NCBI GenBank assembly: GCA_042091375.1
Contig: JBELHO010000002.1
Coordinates: 1 to 64,000, forward strand
DNA: 64,000 nt
Source: JBELHO01 sp042091375
GTDB taxonomy: Bacteria; Pseudomonadota; Gammaproteobacteria; Enterobacterales; Alteromonadaceae
Direction: 5' to 3'
Shown here: positions 38,047 to 46,791 of the stretch, one piece after another
Numbering within the stretch: the stretch's first letter is position 1
Layout: the number at the start of each line of letters is the position of its first letter
Translations under genes and position numbers: made by a program
The notes under the pieces: model-generated
Database searches by the model: none
Told to the model about the DNA's origin: nothing
The model's input: only the letters and a program-made list of their open reading frames with translations

Positions 38047-39240
38047 ATGCCCACTGCCATAGAGCAACTATGTAAGCCCTTTAAAGGAATAAATTTAATG
38101 CCCAAACGCGGGCGTTTGTTACTTCCTGTGCTACTTTTAGCTTTGTTACTCAACCAACAAACTCGACAATTAACTCTAAGTGTTTTAGCCGATGCGTTTT
38201 GGCAAGTCTCTGTTTTTGTCGCTGCTACCTTAGCTTTATACCACTTAGTGTCTGCAAAAGTATTATCTGCTGAGCGGTTTAAACATTTAAAACTATCGCC
38301 TCAAAAGCAAGTGATACTATCCAGTTTATTAGGCGCGGTTCCTGGTTGCGGAGGGGCTATTATTGTCATCACCCAATATGTCAGAGGCGCAGCGAATTTT
38401 GGCTCTGTGGTTGCGGTATTGACCACAACAATGGGTGATGCGGCTTTTTTGTTATTGGCCACTCGGCCAGCTACCGGTATTTTTGTTGTCATCATGTGTG
38501 TTTTGGTTGGCATCGTTTCTGGTTTGATAGTCAATAAACTTCACGGACCTGATTTTTTGAGAATTAAAGCGCAATTACCAACTACGGACAATGAGCAAAC
38601 ACAAAAAATACAACATAGGCCTGCGTTTCGGGTTAAGTTTCAAGCTGTGCTATGGCAGTGGATTATTATTCCCGGGGCAGTGATCAGTTTGTTAATGGCT
38701 GCACAATTTGACTTTAATACGGTTGTGGCAAGCAGCGCATCTCGGTTGAGCTCACTTGGTGCCTTACTCGGTTTTAGCTTTATTTGTTTGTGGGCTTTTA
38801 CTCAAGACTTTAATGGTTTTGAGGCGATTGTTAGTGAAGATAAAAAACATATCCGTAGTAATATTTTTCATCGTGTCGCTTTAGACACTAATTTTGTGAC
38901 AAGTTGGGTGGTGGTGGCTTTTTTGTGTTTTGAATTAATCCTGTTTTACACTTCATTAGATCTAGCACAATTATTTGGCAACTGGCCAGCCATCATGCCA
39001 CTTGTCGCGGTATTCATCGGTATGATACCGGGCTGTGGACCACAAATTATCACCACATCTTTGTATTTAGCCGGCACTATTCCGTTATCAGCGCAACTGG
39101 GTAATGCCATCAGTAATGATGGAGATGCTTTATTCCCAGCCATTGCATTGTCTCCGAAACTGGCAATCATCGCTACTTTGTATTCCTGTATACCAGCGCT
39201 AGTTGTTGCCTATGGATACTATTTTATCATTGAATTATAG
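38047..39240 (+). CDS. Putative 10-TM heavy-metal/manganese exporter (ArsP_2 family)
   Basis: Integral membrane protein of 397 residues with about ten helices, fitting the ArsP_2/putative manganese transporter family. Two halves are related: PGCG at 99-102 and again at 328-331, and in each half Tyr, Gly, GDA, Phe, Ala and Pro recur at identical distances after PGCG (GDA 31 residues on in both). Such a twin motif suggests paired metal-coordinating Cys. A second possible start (MPKRGRL, 17 codons on) also has a good AAGGA site. Monocistronic. Confidence 0.78.
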   Translation: MPTAIEQLCKPFKGINLMPKRGRLLLPVLLLALLLNQQTRQLTLSVLADAFWQVSVFVAATLALYHLVSAKVLSAERFKHLKLSPQKQVILSSLLGAVPGCGGAIIVITQYVRGAANFGSVVAVLTTTMGDAAFLLLATRPATGIFVVIMCVLVGIVSGLIVNKLHGPDFLRIKAQLPTTDNEQTQKIQHRPAFRVKFQAVLWQWIIIPGAVISLLMAAQFDFNTVVASSASRLSSLGALLGFSFICLWAFTQDFNGFEAIVSEDKKHIRSNIFHRVALDTNFVTSWVVVAFLCFELILFYTSLDLAQLFGNWPAIMPLVAVFIGMIPGCGPQIITTSLYLAGTIPLSAQLGNAISNDGDALFPAIALSPKLAIIATLYSCIPALVVAYGYYFIIEL

Positions 39241-39280
39241 ACTGGCAATGAGTTGTAATGTCGAGCAAATGCGGCTTTGT

Positions 39281-40588
39281 TCAGTCAGCATATGGCGAGA
39301 AAAGCTGATAACAATTAACACGCGCATTGAGTTTACTGGCCAGTAGGTATATGCCAGCTATTTTTCTATGTATAAACATACAATCTATCGGTGGTTGCTG
39401 CCAATGGTTCTTGTATTTATGAAGAGATAGACTAAGGCTTTTAATGTCATCGGCAAAAGCCTGGTTGGCAAAATTAAAAGGACTATTGCACTGCAACGGC
39501 TGGCAAGCGATATTCATTAGAGAAAGTATTTGCTGATAATACAGTGGATCAACAGGCGAATTTAAAAAACCAATGTGTTTTGCTGCTGATATGATTTGAT
39601 CATCGTCTTTTTTGAGTAAGCCATTAATTAGCTGTTTATAATTTTGTGCTAAGTTCAATGGAATTTTTCTCGTTGCACCAAAATCTAACAGCACCAGCTT
39701 AGCTTTTGCTTGATTGTATAAGTAGTTAGCGGCATTCGGATCTGTTTGCATTAATTGATTGTTGAATAGCTCTTTTAAAAACAGTGCAATAAGTTGACTC
39801 ACCAAGTTGTTTCTGGTCTGTTGCGGTAGATTTTCTATATCATTAATATCCAGACCTTGCACATACTGGCTTGATAATACTGACTCTGTGCACAGTGAAG
39901 GATATGTTTGAGGGATAATAAAGTTACCGTCTCCGTTTATTATCTGTTGGTAGTGTTGCATATAATGCGCTTCGCGCTGGTAGTTGGTTTCATCGAGTAA
40001 TTGTTGTTTCGCTTCACTTAATATGGGAGCAAGCTCGATGTGCTTTGGTAATAGTCCTGATATCCTGATCAGGCGGCCAACATTGTCAATATCACTGTGA
40101 ATGGATGTTTTGATCCCTGGGTATTGAATTTTTACAGCCAGCACTTCACCATTTTTGGCTTGTGCTAAATGCACTTGTCCTATGGATGCCGATGCAAAAG
40201 GCGTTAAATCAAACGAAATAAATTTTTGCCGCCAGTTATCGCCAAGGTTTTGATGCAATACAGTTAATAATTGCTCAGTTGGCATGGGAGTGGCTTTTGC
40301 TTGCAAAACAGTAAGTAGTTCAGTCAATTGTGAGGGCAGAAATTGCCCTCCATCCATCGATAACAACTGGCCAATTTTCATGGCAGCGCCACGTAAATGC
40401 GACAAACCATCAGCAATTTTGTGTAGGTTTGGATCGTGTAGCAATAACTCTGAGATTTTATTATGTCTGCCTGTTAGTACATTTTTAATCCCTTGTTTAA
40501 ATGCATTACTGGCAACAGATGCCGATATACCAGCGATAACAGATAAACGAGAAAGCGATGAACTGGGTACTTTTGTTGGTTTTGGCAT
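39281..40588 (-). CDS. ABC1/AarF (UbiB-like) atypical kinase family protein
   Basis: Member of the COQ8/ABC1 kinase-like family, 435 residues. It shows the KxGQ motif in AAMKIGQLLSMDG, the Ala-rich AxAS motif in PFASASIGQVH, the lysine in AVKIQYPG, the catalytic-type QTDPNAANYL and DFG in LLDFGATR. Unlike UbiB it lacks C-terminal membrane helices and is closer to the ADCK3-type short proteins. Such proteins support ubiquinone or lipid homeostasis through ATPase activity. No ubi genes lie nearby. Confidence 0.85.
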   Translation of the reverse strand: MPKPTKVPSSSLSRLSVIAGISASVASNAFKQGIKNVLTGRHNKISELLLHDPNLHKIADGLSHLRGAAMKIGQLLSMDGGQFLPSQLTELLTVLQAKATPMPTEQLLTVLHQNLGDNWRQKFISFDLTPFASASIGQVHLAQAKNGEVLAVKIQYPGIKTSIHSDIDNVGRLIRISGLLPKHIELAPILSEAKQQLLDETNYQREAHYMQHYQQIINGDGNFIIPQTYPSLCTESVLSSQYVQGLDINDIENLPQQTRNNLVSQLIALFLKELFNNQLMQTDPNAANYLYNQAKAKLVLLDFGATRKIPLNLAQNYKQLINGLLKKDDDQIISAAKHIGFLNSPVDPLYYQQILSLMNIACQPLQCNSPFNFANQAFADDIKSLSLSLHKYKNHWQQPPIDCMFIHRKIAGIYLLASKLNARVNCYQLFSPYAD

Positions 40589-40903
40589 ACACAGTTATTT
40601 AAAAATAAGGTTGTGCAGGGTTATACGAAGGTGGTGAAAAAATTGTTTACTTTACACACTAAAAAATTATCAACTCAGGTTATGAACACGGTTTAAATCA
40701 ACTATTTTTAATCAATTTATCTTACTTTATGGCATTGATAGTAACAGTAATCAGTGCTAAGAGGGTTTGCTAGCAAAACAGCTCAGTAAAATTTTTTGAA
40801 ATTTTGTACTTTGTGTCAGTAAATAATGAACTCAAATAGCGAGCAGCAACGTACTCTAAGGTAAATCTAAACAAAATAATTAAAACCCAAAGAAGGTGAA
40901 ATA
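40589..40903. other. Intergenic region (315 bp), no feature recognised
   Basis: AT-rich spacer between the divergent ABC1-type kinase gene and the hypothetical gene at 40904. No RNA gene, repeat of note, or convincing promoter is visible. Confidence 0.4.
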
Positions 40904-41431
40904 GTGCTTAGTGCAACTGAGATCGTTAAACAAAAACACATGTACGCTGTTAGCCAATTGCCGTTGGTGACTATTTACGATGACAATTGGTTTTTGCGCA
41001 ATGATTATGATTTGCTTTCAGTGGGGCAGAGGAAGTACCTAATAAATTACTTTACTCAGCAAGGTTTCGCACTGCAAACAGGACAATTACTCAGTAAGGA
41101 TCAGGTGAATATACATTTACCAAAACCCAACCGATTGTTAGCGGTGTCAAATTTTCACCAAGACTTTCTAGTTAACGGTACCGGCCATTATTATTGTGTT
41201 ACACCAACAACATTTGCTGAAACATTATTCAGATTGTATTTAGGTGATAATGCTAGACAAATTGATGCAGTTAAAGCCTTGATCAATCATTGCCCTTACA
41301 ACATTGAATGGTTAAGAGATATAAGTATTTATAGCGACATAGAGCAGGTGACTGTCAATAGTTTTAGCGAGTTGATGGAGTACCAAAAAAACATCATTGA
41401 AGAAAAATTTAAACGCAAAAAAGCGCTTTAG
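40904..41431 (+). CDS. Hypothetical protein, 175 residues
   Basis: Unrecognised. Starts at GTG with AGAAGGTGA upstream. Soluble, no signal peptide; contains DLLSVGQRKYLINYFTQQGF, LLAVSNFHQDF and a C-terminal acidic-basic helix YQKNIIEEKFKRKKAL. The mix of aromatic and charged residues and normal codon use argue it is a real gene. Neighbours give no clue: it stands alone, 248 bases before the DUF6482-type gene. Confidence 0.55.
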   Translation: MLSATEIVKQKHMYAVSQLPLVTIYDDNWFLRNDYDLLSVGQRKYLINYFTQQGFALQTGQLLSKDQVNIHLPKPNRLLAVSNFHQDFLVNGTGHYYCVTPTTFAETLFRLYLGDNARQIDAVKALINHCPYNIEWLRDISIYSDIEQVTVNSFSELMEYQKNIIEEKFKRKKAL

Positions 41432-41679
41432 AATTACCTTATTCTCACAACTAAATCCCAGTAATAACCGGTAGTGAACAGTAATTTTAACGCTACTGCT
41501 GGTGAATTTGATAAATTTATAATTAACCCTGGTTCACCATCAAATATTCTGTATCTATTGTCTGCTAGTAATTTTCCAGAGGGCTAGTGGGTTAAAAGTG
41601 GTTGCTGAATAAAATCAGCAAGTATTGATCTGTTTATAAGGATCCAGCGTATAAAAGTAAAAGTGATTGGAGGTGTATA

Positions 41680-41961
41680 ATGAAAAATATTTTTACAAAT
41701 TCAGTACAAAAAATTCAGCCCACCATTATTGCTATGGCTGATGCAACTCATTATTTGGTGGGTGCCATTGACCAAGCAAACAACTTCGTTGGATTACAAG
41801 GGCATGGTCAAGCGATAAAAATGAATTCTCTTCAACAAGCCAAACAATACCTTCGCGATAATAATATCGAAATGACAACTATTGAGTACCAGTCAGCATA
41901 TGATGAAATGTGTGGTTCGAGTATGAGTTTTGGTCGTTGTAGTCAAACTATCGCCTTGTAA
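41680..41961 (+). CDS. DUF6482-like small protein
   Basis: A 93-residue protein resembling the DUF6482 family, known by the C-terminal part that here reads EYQSAYDEMCGSS. GGAGG stands 7 bases before the ATG. No signal peptide; the MADATHYLVGAIDQ region suggests a compact beta-rich fold. First gene of a tight four-gene set; the next ORF begins one base after its stop. Confidence 0.55.
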   Translation: MKNIFTNSVQKIQPTIIAMADATHYLVGAIDQANNFVGLQGHGQAIKMNSLQQAKQYLRDNNIEMTTIEYQSAYDEMCGSSMSFGRCSQTIAL

Positions 41962-41962
41962 T

Positions 41963-42247
41963 ATGAATGTAGACATTAATAAACAAAAAATGCGTACAAT
42001 TCTTGAGACCTTTGAAATTATTACCAGCAAAGGTATCAAATTGAATAATGTATATCAGCATGGTGAAATGCGTGCTTGGCATGATTTTGATGGCTATGTT
42101 TGTTGGCTATCTTATAAAGATTTAACCATTACTTTACTTTTTCACGGTAAATATCAATTAGATTATCAAAATAACCAAACAGTCGCTGATTTCTTCAAAA
42201 GATCAGCGCAATTAATTTCAGACGAAAATACAGTTAGGGACAGCTAA
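41963..42247 (+). CDS. DUF3081-like small protein
   Basis: The start at 41963 is chosen because it follows the previous stop directly (reading frames starting further upstream overlap the neighbour). The 94 residues resemble the gammaproteobacterial DUF3081 family: ILETFEIITSKG, YQHGEMRAWHDFDGYVCWLSY, and TLLFHGKYQLDYQN. Function unknown. Coupled to the genes on both sides (gap of one base before, three after). Confidence 0.55.
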   Translation: MNVDINKQKMRTILETFEIITSKGIKLNNVYQHGEMRAWHDFDGYVCWLSYKDLTITLLFHGKYQLDYQNNQTVADFFKRSAQLISDENTVRDS

Positions 42248-42250
42248 CAC

Positions 42251-42868
42251 ATGGACAATAATCGTTTATCTGCTGTTGTTTTTGATCTTGATAACACCCT
42301 AGTGTCGTCATCGTTAAATTTCAATCAGATCCGGCAAGAGATAGGTTGTGCTAGTAATATTGATTTACTCGAGTTTGTCGACAACTTACCTGAAGACCAG
42401 CGATATAAAGCAGAAAAGACACTGATTGAGCATGAAATTGCCGACGCGCAAAATTGCTTTAAACTAGCCGGAGTAGACCAGCTGCTTGCTTTGTTGTCAA
42501 TGATGAACATACCCACAGCTATCATTACTCGTAACTGCAGGGCAGCGGCTCTATTAAAAATAAATAAACACGTAATCGATATACCGATTCTACTCACCAG
42601 AGAAGATCACAAAGCCAAACCTTGCCCAGATGCTCTTTTGCATTTAGCAGAGCGCTGGCAAAAGCCTGCGCAGGAGTTGTTATACGTGGGTGATTATTTG
42701 TACGATATACAAACCGCCCAAAATGCTAACGCTATGTCTTGTCTAATTACTTATGGCAAACAACTGCCTTATGCTGATCTAGCTGATTGTGTTGTTGATG
42801 ATCTTATTGGGCTTACAGAGCTTGTAACAGCAACCTTCAACAAACAAATACCAGAGCAAGCATCATGA
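42251..42868 (+). CDS. HAD-superfamily hydrolase (phosphatase)
   Basis: HAD family IA phosphatase, 205 residues. Motif I is VFDLDNTLVSSS (nucleophile Asp12 region), motif II the Thr in AIITRNC, motif III Lys in DHKAKPCPDA, and motif IV VGDYLYDI. A helical cap lies between motifs I and II. It may act on a phosphorylated metabolite; no substrate is suggested. The stop overlaps the start of the CIA30-type gene by ATGA. Confidence 0.8.
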   Translation: MDNNRLSAVVFDLDNTLVSSSLNFNQIRQEIGCASNIDLLEFVDNLPEDQRYKAEKTLIEHEIADAQNCFKLAGVDQLLALLSMMNIPTAIITRNCRAAALLKINKHVIDIPILLTREDHKAKPCPDALLHLAERWQKPAQELLYVGDYLYDIQTAQNANAMSCLITYGKQLPYADLADCVVDDLIGLTELVTATFNKQIPEQAS

Positions 42869-43446
42869 ATAAATCAACAATTTACAATTTATTTTATGTT
42901 CTTATTTACTTTTTTGCTTTTGCAACAGGAGTTGCAGCAGCTGAGCCAAGGTCTGTTATGCCGATGATAATCGATGTTAATACTTCCCAACAAACTGAAC
43001 TATGGCGAATAACTAATGATGGTGTGATGGGTGGAAGATCGCAAGGCAGATTAATATTTAAAGAAGATCACGGTGTTTTTACAGGAAATATTTCCTTAGA
43101 TAATAATGGCGGATTTAGCTCTGTTTTTAGATATATTGAACAATTGCAATCAGGTTATGACACCATAACTGTTGACGTAGAAGGTGACGGACAAAAGTAT
43201 CAACTCAGGCTAGTTATTTACTATAACGGTTATCGCTTGGCATACAAACACGACTTTGAAACGCTAGCTGGTGAGCGGCAAAATTTGTCATTTAATTTGA
43301 GTGACTTTAAAGCTACTTTCCGTGGAAGAACAATAAACAATGCTCCAGCATTACAATCGAGGTACATAAAAGAAGTTGGTTTTTTAATGACCAAAAAACG
43401 GCCGGGTCAATTCGATTTATCAGTATTCAGTCTGGTCTTCACCTAA
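42865..43446 (+). CDS. CIA30-domain protein, exported
   Basis: The 193 residues include an N-terminal signal peptide (NLFYVLIYFFAFATGVAAAEP) and a CIA30 domain: WRITNDGVMGGRSQGRL, NNGGFSSVFRYI, and RYIKEVGFLMTKKRPGQF. CIA30 is named after a complex I assembly factor of mitochondria, but the bacterial proteins are of unknown role, probably carbohydrate-binding-like beta-sandwich domains. It is the last gene of the set starting at 41680. Confidence 0.82.
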   Translation: MNKSTIYNLFYVLIYFFAFATGVAAAEPRSVMPMIIDVNTSQQTELWRITNDGVMGGRSQGRLIFKEDHGVFTGNISLDNNGGFSSVFRYIEQLQSGYDTITVDVEGDGQKYQLRLVIYYNGYRLAYKHDFETLAGERQNLSFNLSDFKATFRGRTINNAPALQSRYIKEVGFLMTKKRPGQFDLSVFSLVFT

Positions 43447-43586
43447 GTCATATAAACGTCTAATGATGATCGGCTTATTTTTTTGTTCAAAATATTCGAC
43501 AACTACAATTTCTATTTTCGTTAACCAAAAGTATGCAAGCTAAGGCTTGTGCTATTTCCAGCTGAGCCAATACAAGCCCTAAATTT

Positions 43587-43802
43587 ATGAACAAAGTGAA
43601 CCCGAAAGTGCTATTGCACAGTAAATGGACCAAAGTCCAGATCCAAAACAAAGAGAAACACTTCATGATCACCAAAGTCTGTTTTGATGAATTTCAACAA
43701 GTTACTCAATGTATAATTGAAGCGGTGATCAGCAAAAATGAATATTCTATTAATTGGAGGGAGTTAAAGCAAAGTGAACATTGGCGCATTGGCTGGCAAT
43801 AG
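43587..43802 (+). CDS. TIGR02450 family Trp-rich small protein
   Basis: A 71-residue protein matching the TIGR02450 family: NPKVLLHSKWTKVQIQNKEKHFMITKV and WRELKQSEHWRIGWQ, with three to four Trp. Function unknown. In related marine Gammaproteobacteria it is frequently encoded next to photolyase/cryptochrome, SDR and flavin reductase genes; such genes lie just downstream here on the other strand, though no photolyase does. Confidence 0.78.
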   Translation: MNKVNPKVLLHSKWTKVQIQNKEKHFMITKVCFDEFQQVTQCIIEAVISKNEYSINWRELKQSEHWRIGWQ

Positions 43803-43869
43803 TCACATGCCAACGACTGGTATTTAACAGTCCTTTGTTAATAGCAATTTTAGGTAGCTAATGATGCGA

Positions 43870-44604
43870 TTACCAATTAATAGTTTTTCCCTGCCAATCC
43901 AAGTAACTGGCTTGACCATCAATCTCGCTATTCTCTACAATATTTAACAATTGTGCAGCGACAAAGTCACTGGTAAACAATTTATCAGCAGGCACATTTT
44001 TTTGAAAAGGCTTAGATAGAGGCGTATCTGTTGTACCTGGATGAAAAGCAATCAATTTAATGTTTTTTGCGCGCCTTGCTAATTCCACCGCAGCCGTTTT
44101 TAGCATCATATTAAGGGCTGCCTTCGATGCTCTGTAGCTATACCATCCGCCTAGACGGTTATCGCTAATACTACCAACTCGAGCACTAAAAACAGTGACT
44201 TTACAAGGCGATTTCCCTGATAAAATAGGCGTTAATTTTTGTATCCATGTCATTGGCAATAAAGCATTTATGGCCATGACCTGTTGAAATGATTGCGCAC
44301 AAAAGTCTTCAAGGCGTTTTTCCGGTTGCAGTGTTTCATTGTGTAATACACCATGGCAAATATACACTTGTGCAATAGGAGCATGCTGCTGTTGTGCTAT
44401 TTTAGCTACAGCCATCTCAATCGTTTTAGCCTGATAGTCTACCACTTCTATTTTTACTACATCGTCATATACAGAAGCAGAATAGTCACTGAGATCACGA
44501 CTGACCAATATTATTTGATTATTCGTATCATTGACGATGCTCGCCGAAATTGACTGCGCTATTAAACTATTTGCGCCTATTATTAGAATTTGTTTGCTTG
44601 TCAT
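43870..44604 (-). CDS. Short-chain dehydrogenase/reductase (C-factor-like)
   Basis: SDR family oxidoreductase of 244 residues. The Rossmann loop is GANSLIAQS (instead of the usual TGxxxGxG), and the catalytic Tyr-Lys is in GGWYSYRASKAALN. The Ser of the triad lies in FSARVGS. NAD(P)H-dependent on a carbonyl substrate, not identified. It overlaps the DUF393 gene by 38 bases, so both are translationally coupled. Confidence 0.85.
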   Translation of the reverse strand: MTSKQILIIGANSLIAQSISASIVNDTNNQIILVSRDLSDYSASVYDDVVKIEVVDYQAKTIEMAVAKIAQQQHAPIAQVYICHGVLHNETLQPEKRLEDFCAQSFQQVMAINALLPMTWIQKLTPILSGKSPCKVTVFSARVGSISDNRLGGWYSYRASKAALNMMLKTAAVELARRAKNIKLIAFHPGTTDTPLSKPFQKNVPADKLFTSDFVAAQLLNIVENSEIDGQASYLDWQGKTINW

Positions 44605-44992
44605 AACAGGTTCCTGAAATGCATTGAGAATTGTCTAAATTGAAAAGCTTAGCCACACCAGCTGAAATTGGATGTCGATACTTGGCTAACACTAAATAAC
44701 ACCAATGGCTGATTGTTTTAATAATAGGCCAGTTTAACGGCGCTACCCAAAAACCTTTTCCGACTATAGTCCAAGCGCGGTGAGTCACTTGCAAGCCCAG
44801 TAATAATTTACCGCGATATTGGCCGTGCAATATTTGCATTGCCTTATCAAAACTAATTTCTGGGTATAACGATTCGAAGTCAGTTTTGTGTAAATCAACT
44901 AAATCTATCTGTCCGTCTCGATCAAATTGCTTGAGATGACGCATTTCTGCAGCGCATAAAGGGCAATGACTATCGTAAAATATGGTCAGCAT
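44567..44992 (-). CDS. DUF393 (DCC family) thiol-disulfide oxidoreductase-like protein
   Basis: Contains the thioredoxin-like N-terminus FYDSHCPLCAAEM (CxxC near residues 11-14), followed by IDLVDLHKTD. The name DCC comes from the Asp-Cys-Cys pattern. The 141 residues match the family (about 130). It may be a thiol-redox partner of the enzymes next to it. Overlaps the SDR gene at its end. Confidence 0.82.
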   Translation of the reverse strand: MLTIFYDSHCPLCAAEMRHLKQFDRDGQIDLVDLHKTDFESLYPEISFDKAMQILHGQYRGKLLLGLQVTHRAWTIVGKGFWVAPLNWPIIKTISHWCYLVLAKYRHPISAGVAKLFNLDNSQCISGTCYDKQTNSNNRRK

Positions 44993-45031
44993 TACTATTG
45001 CTCTCGATAATTAAAGTTGTGGTTATCATTG

Positions 45032-45457
45032 TTAATTCAGCCATAAACTAAAGGCTATTAAGTGAAAAATAATCACTGTGAGTGTTAGCCAAAATCGCAT
45101 CGATAAGTAGTCTCTGTGCTCTGTTTCACTTTTATTTTGCTTTGCTAATTTCAGCTGATAAATAAAGATAAAAGCATAAGTGACGGGTAAAATAATCAGT
45201 GCCGACGATAGATTCACTAGTAAGCAAGCAAAAGCGATTAAACTCACTAGGTTACTTATGATCAATGTTTGACTGGTTTGCTCGTCATTGGGCAAGCGCC
45301 ACAGACTGCCGGCAATAAAACTGAGTATCACAGCGCTATAGGCAATAAATGCAAATTTATTGTTGAGTACAAAATGCGATTGTTCGCTACCAAAATATAA
45401 AAAAACCGCGAAAGGGATTAGTCCCATATAGCCTAGTATTTTCCAAGTTTTCATCAT
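45032..45457 (-). CDS. DUF3429 membrane protein
   Basis: A 141-residue protein with five predicted membrane helices, beginning KILGYMGLIPFAVFLY and containing AYSAVILSFIAGSLW, typical of DUF3429 proteins. Unknown function; the second methionine is also possible as start. In relatives it belongs to light-linked gene clusters. It is 39 bases upstream of the DUF393 gene and 15 bases after flavin reductase. Confidence 0.75.
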   Translation of the reverse strand: MMKTWKILGYMGLIPFAVFLYFGSEQSHFVLNNKFAFIAYSAVILSFIAGSLWRLPNDEQTSQTLIISNLVSLIAFACLLVNLSSALIILPVTYAFIFIYQLKLAKQNKSETEHRDYLSMRFWLTLTVIIFHLIAFSLWLN

Positions 45458-45472
45458 CTACCCTTTACATCG

Positions 45473-46138
45473 TCAATTGGAAGTAACACCGTCAAGTGGA
45501 ATACTCTTCGGGAAATGCTCTGGTTTTGCATAACTCAATCGAGATAAACGAGTACTGGTATGATAACTATCAAGACCAGTAATTGAAACTGTGTCTTCTG
45601 TCTCTATATCAATGTAACCATCTTTTTTAATTGCTGTATCGCTACAAAGTACATCTGTGATTTTACCGATAATTAATTGTGTATTGTTTGAAGGAATAGC
45701 GACAATGTCGTCTAATGTTAATGCATACTTTACATGACTTTGTTTAACAAAAGGCGCTTTAAAATTGTCAATATAGCTAGTTGATAACCCGGTGTGTTCA
45801 AATTCACTTTCATTTCGCGGATAACGAGCCGAGGTTTGATGCGCAGACATCCAAAAGCTCTCACTGACTTGATTAATAGTATATTGCTTGGTGGCGATAA
45901 TATTGTCTAAGGTATGTCTATCAACACTGTCAGGGCGCATAATAAACCCCATTAACGCAGGTGATGAGCCCAAGTGAACAACTGAGCTGAAAATTGCAAG
46001 ATTAACTGCGCCTTGTTGATCACAGGTGCCAATCAGGTTTGCACTTTTAAATCCAGATAAACTGTTGATCATCTGGGCGCGATAGCGACTGCTCATGGCA
46101 TTAATTTCATTTTTAGTGATGTGGCGCAATATAGTCAT
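45473..46138 (-). CDS. Flavin reductase family protein
   Basis: FMN-binding split-barrel reductase-like protein of 221 residues: SANLIGTCDQQGAVNLAIFSSVVHLGSSPALMGFIMRP is the flavin-binding core, and TINQVSESF follows. It might reduce flavin for a partner or act by itself. First gene of the leftward set with DUF3429, DUF393 and SDR genes; 650 bases of apparently decayed DNA precede it. Confidence 0.85.
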   Translation of the reverse strand: MTILRHITKNEINAMSSRYRAQMINSLSGFKSANLIGTCDQQGAVNLAIFSSVVHLGSSPALMGFIMRPDSVDRHTLDNIIATKQYTINQVSESFWMSAHQTSARYPRNESEFEHTGLSTSYIDNFKAPFVKQSHVKYALTLDDIVAIPSNNTQLIIGKITDVLCSDTAIKKDGYIDIETEDTVSITGLDSYHTSTRLSRLSYAKPEHFPKSIPLDGVTSN

Positions 46139-46485
46139 GTTGTAGTTTTTAGCTTGAATACATAAATTATCTCATATAATACGTGTTTAGTGGCTATTTC
46201 GATCAACCAATATTGCTGTCATATAAAACTATATAATAACCATACGACACCAACGATTCGCTCTATAGGGTGCACTGCGCTGGGCAATAATTATTGCTAC
46301 CAGATGCAATAAACACATCATCATTAACATGACTTCACTTGCTCACAAAAATGAAAATTGATTAGCGTGATACTTTACTTCAGCACCAGTAAGTTTGATA
46401 TTACGGGTGCGACATCTATACAAAAGCGAATGTAATTTCTATAAGTAATGTTAGTAATGAATTACTGGTTAATAATTCAACTGTA

Positions 46486-46593
46486 ATGGCAACCAAGCTA
46501 TTTTCAAAGCAAAGTCAGCAATGGTCGACTTTGCAAATTTGTGGTTGGTTTGGTTATGCTGTGTCAGTGGTTTTAGCAATTATCCGCCCATAA
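46486..46593 (+). pseudogene. Possible remnant of a sensor histidine kinase N-terminus
   Basis: A 35-codon frame starting ATG and stopping at TAA reads MATKLFSKQSQQWSTLQICG and then a hydrophobic helix, WFGYAVSVVLAIIRP. This resembles the N-terminus of LytS-type histidine kinases (WxxLQxxGWxGY). Nothing else of a kinase follows. The weak similarity makes chance possible. Confidence 0.3.
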
Positions 46594-46728
46594 TGTACTA
46601 CCCCAGACTTTGACTTGCCAAGTCAACTAAAGTTTGTCACTAACACTGCCGGATCCGCTATGGTGCAATGTCAATAATTTCTCAACTCCCATACACTTTA
46701 TATGGTTAAGGCTTCTGTTAGTTATTAA
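46594..46728 (+). pseudogene. Possible remnant of an AMP-forming acyl-CoA ligase
   Basis: In the frame continuing past the stop at 46593, the sequence reads DFDLPSQLKFVTNTAGSAM, then a stop at 46675, then TLYMVKASVSY. This resembles the middle of acyl-CoA ligases (LPSLRYVTNAGGAM and, further on, LYLMYGLTEAFRS), with stops and a deletion. An acyl carrier protein gene lies 1.7 kb away, as in exosortase-linked polysaccharide loci. Short and tentative. Confidence 0.3.
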
Positions 46729-46747
46729 ACGTCAGACTGTTTAAAAC

Positions 46748-46780
46748 TGGCAAGTGAATAATACATTTGTTCACTTGCCA
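46748..46780 (-). terminator. Hairpin after the serine hydrolase gene
   Basis: The perfect 11-bp inverted repeat TGGCAAGTGAA (46748-46758) / TTCACTTGCCA (46770-46780) lies 11 bases beyond the stop of the leftward gene at 46792. On the minus strand it is followed by GTTTT. A terminator is likely. Confidence 0.65.
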
Positions 46781-46791
46781 TTAACACTTGA

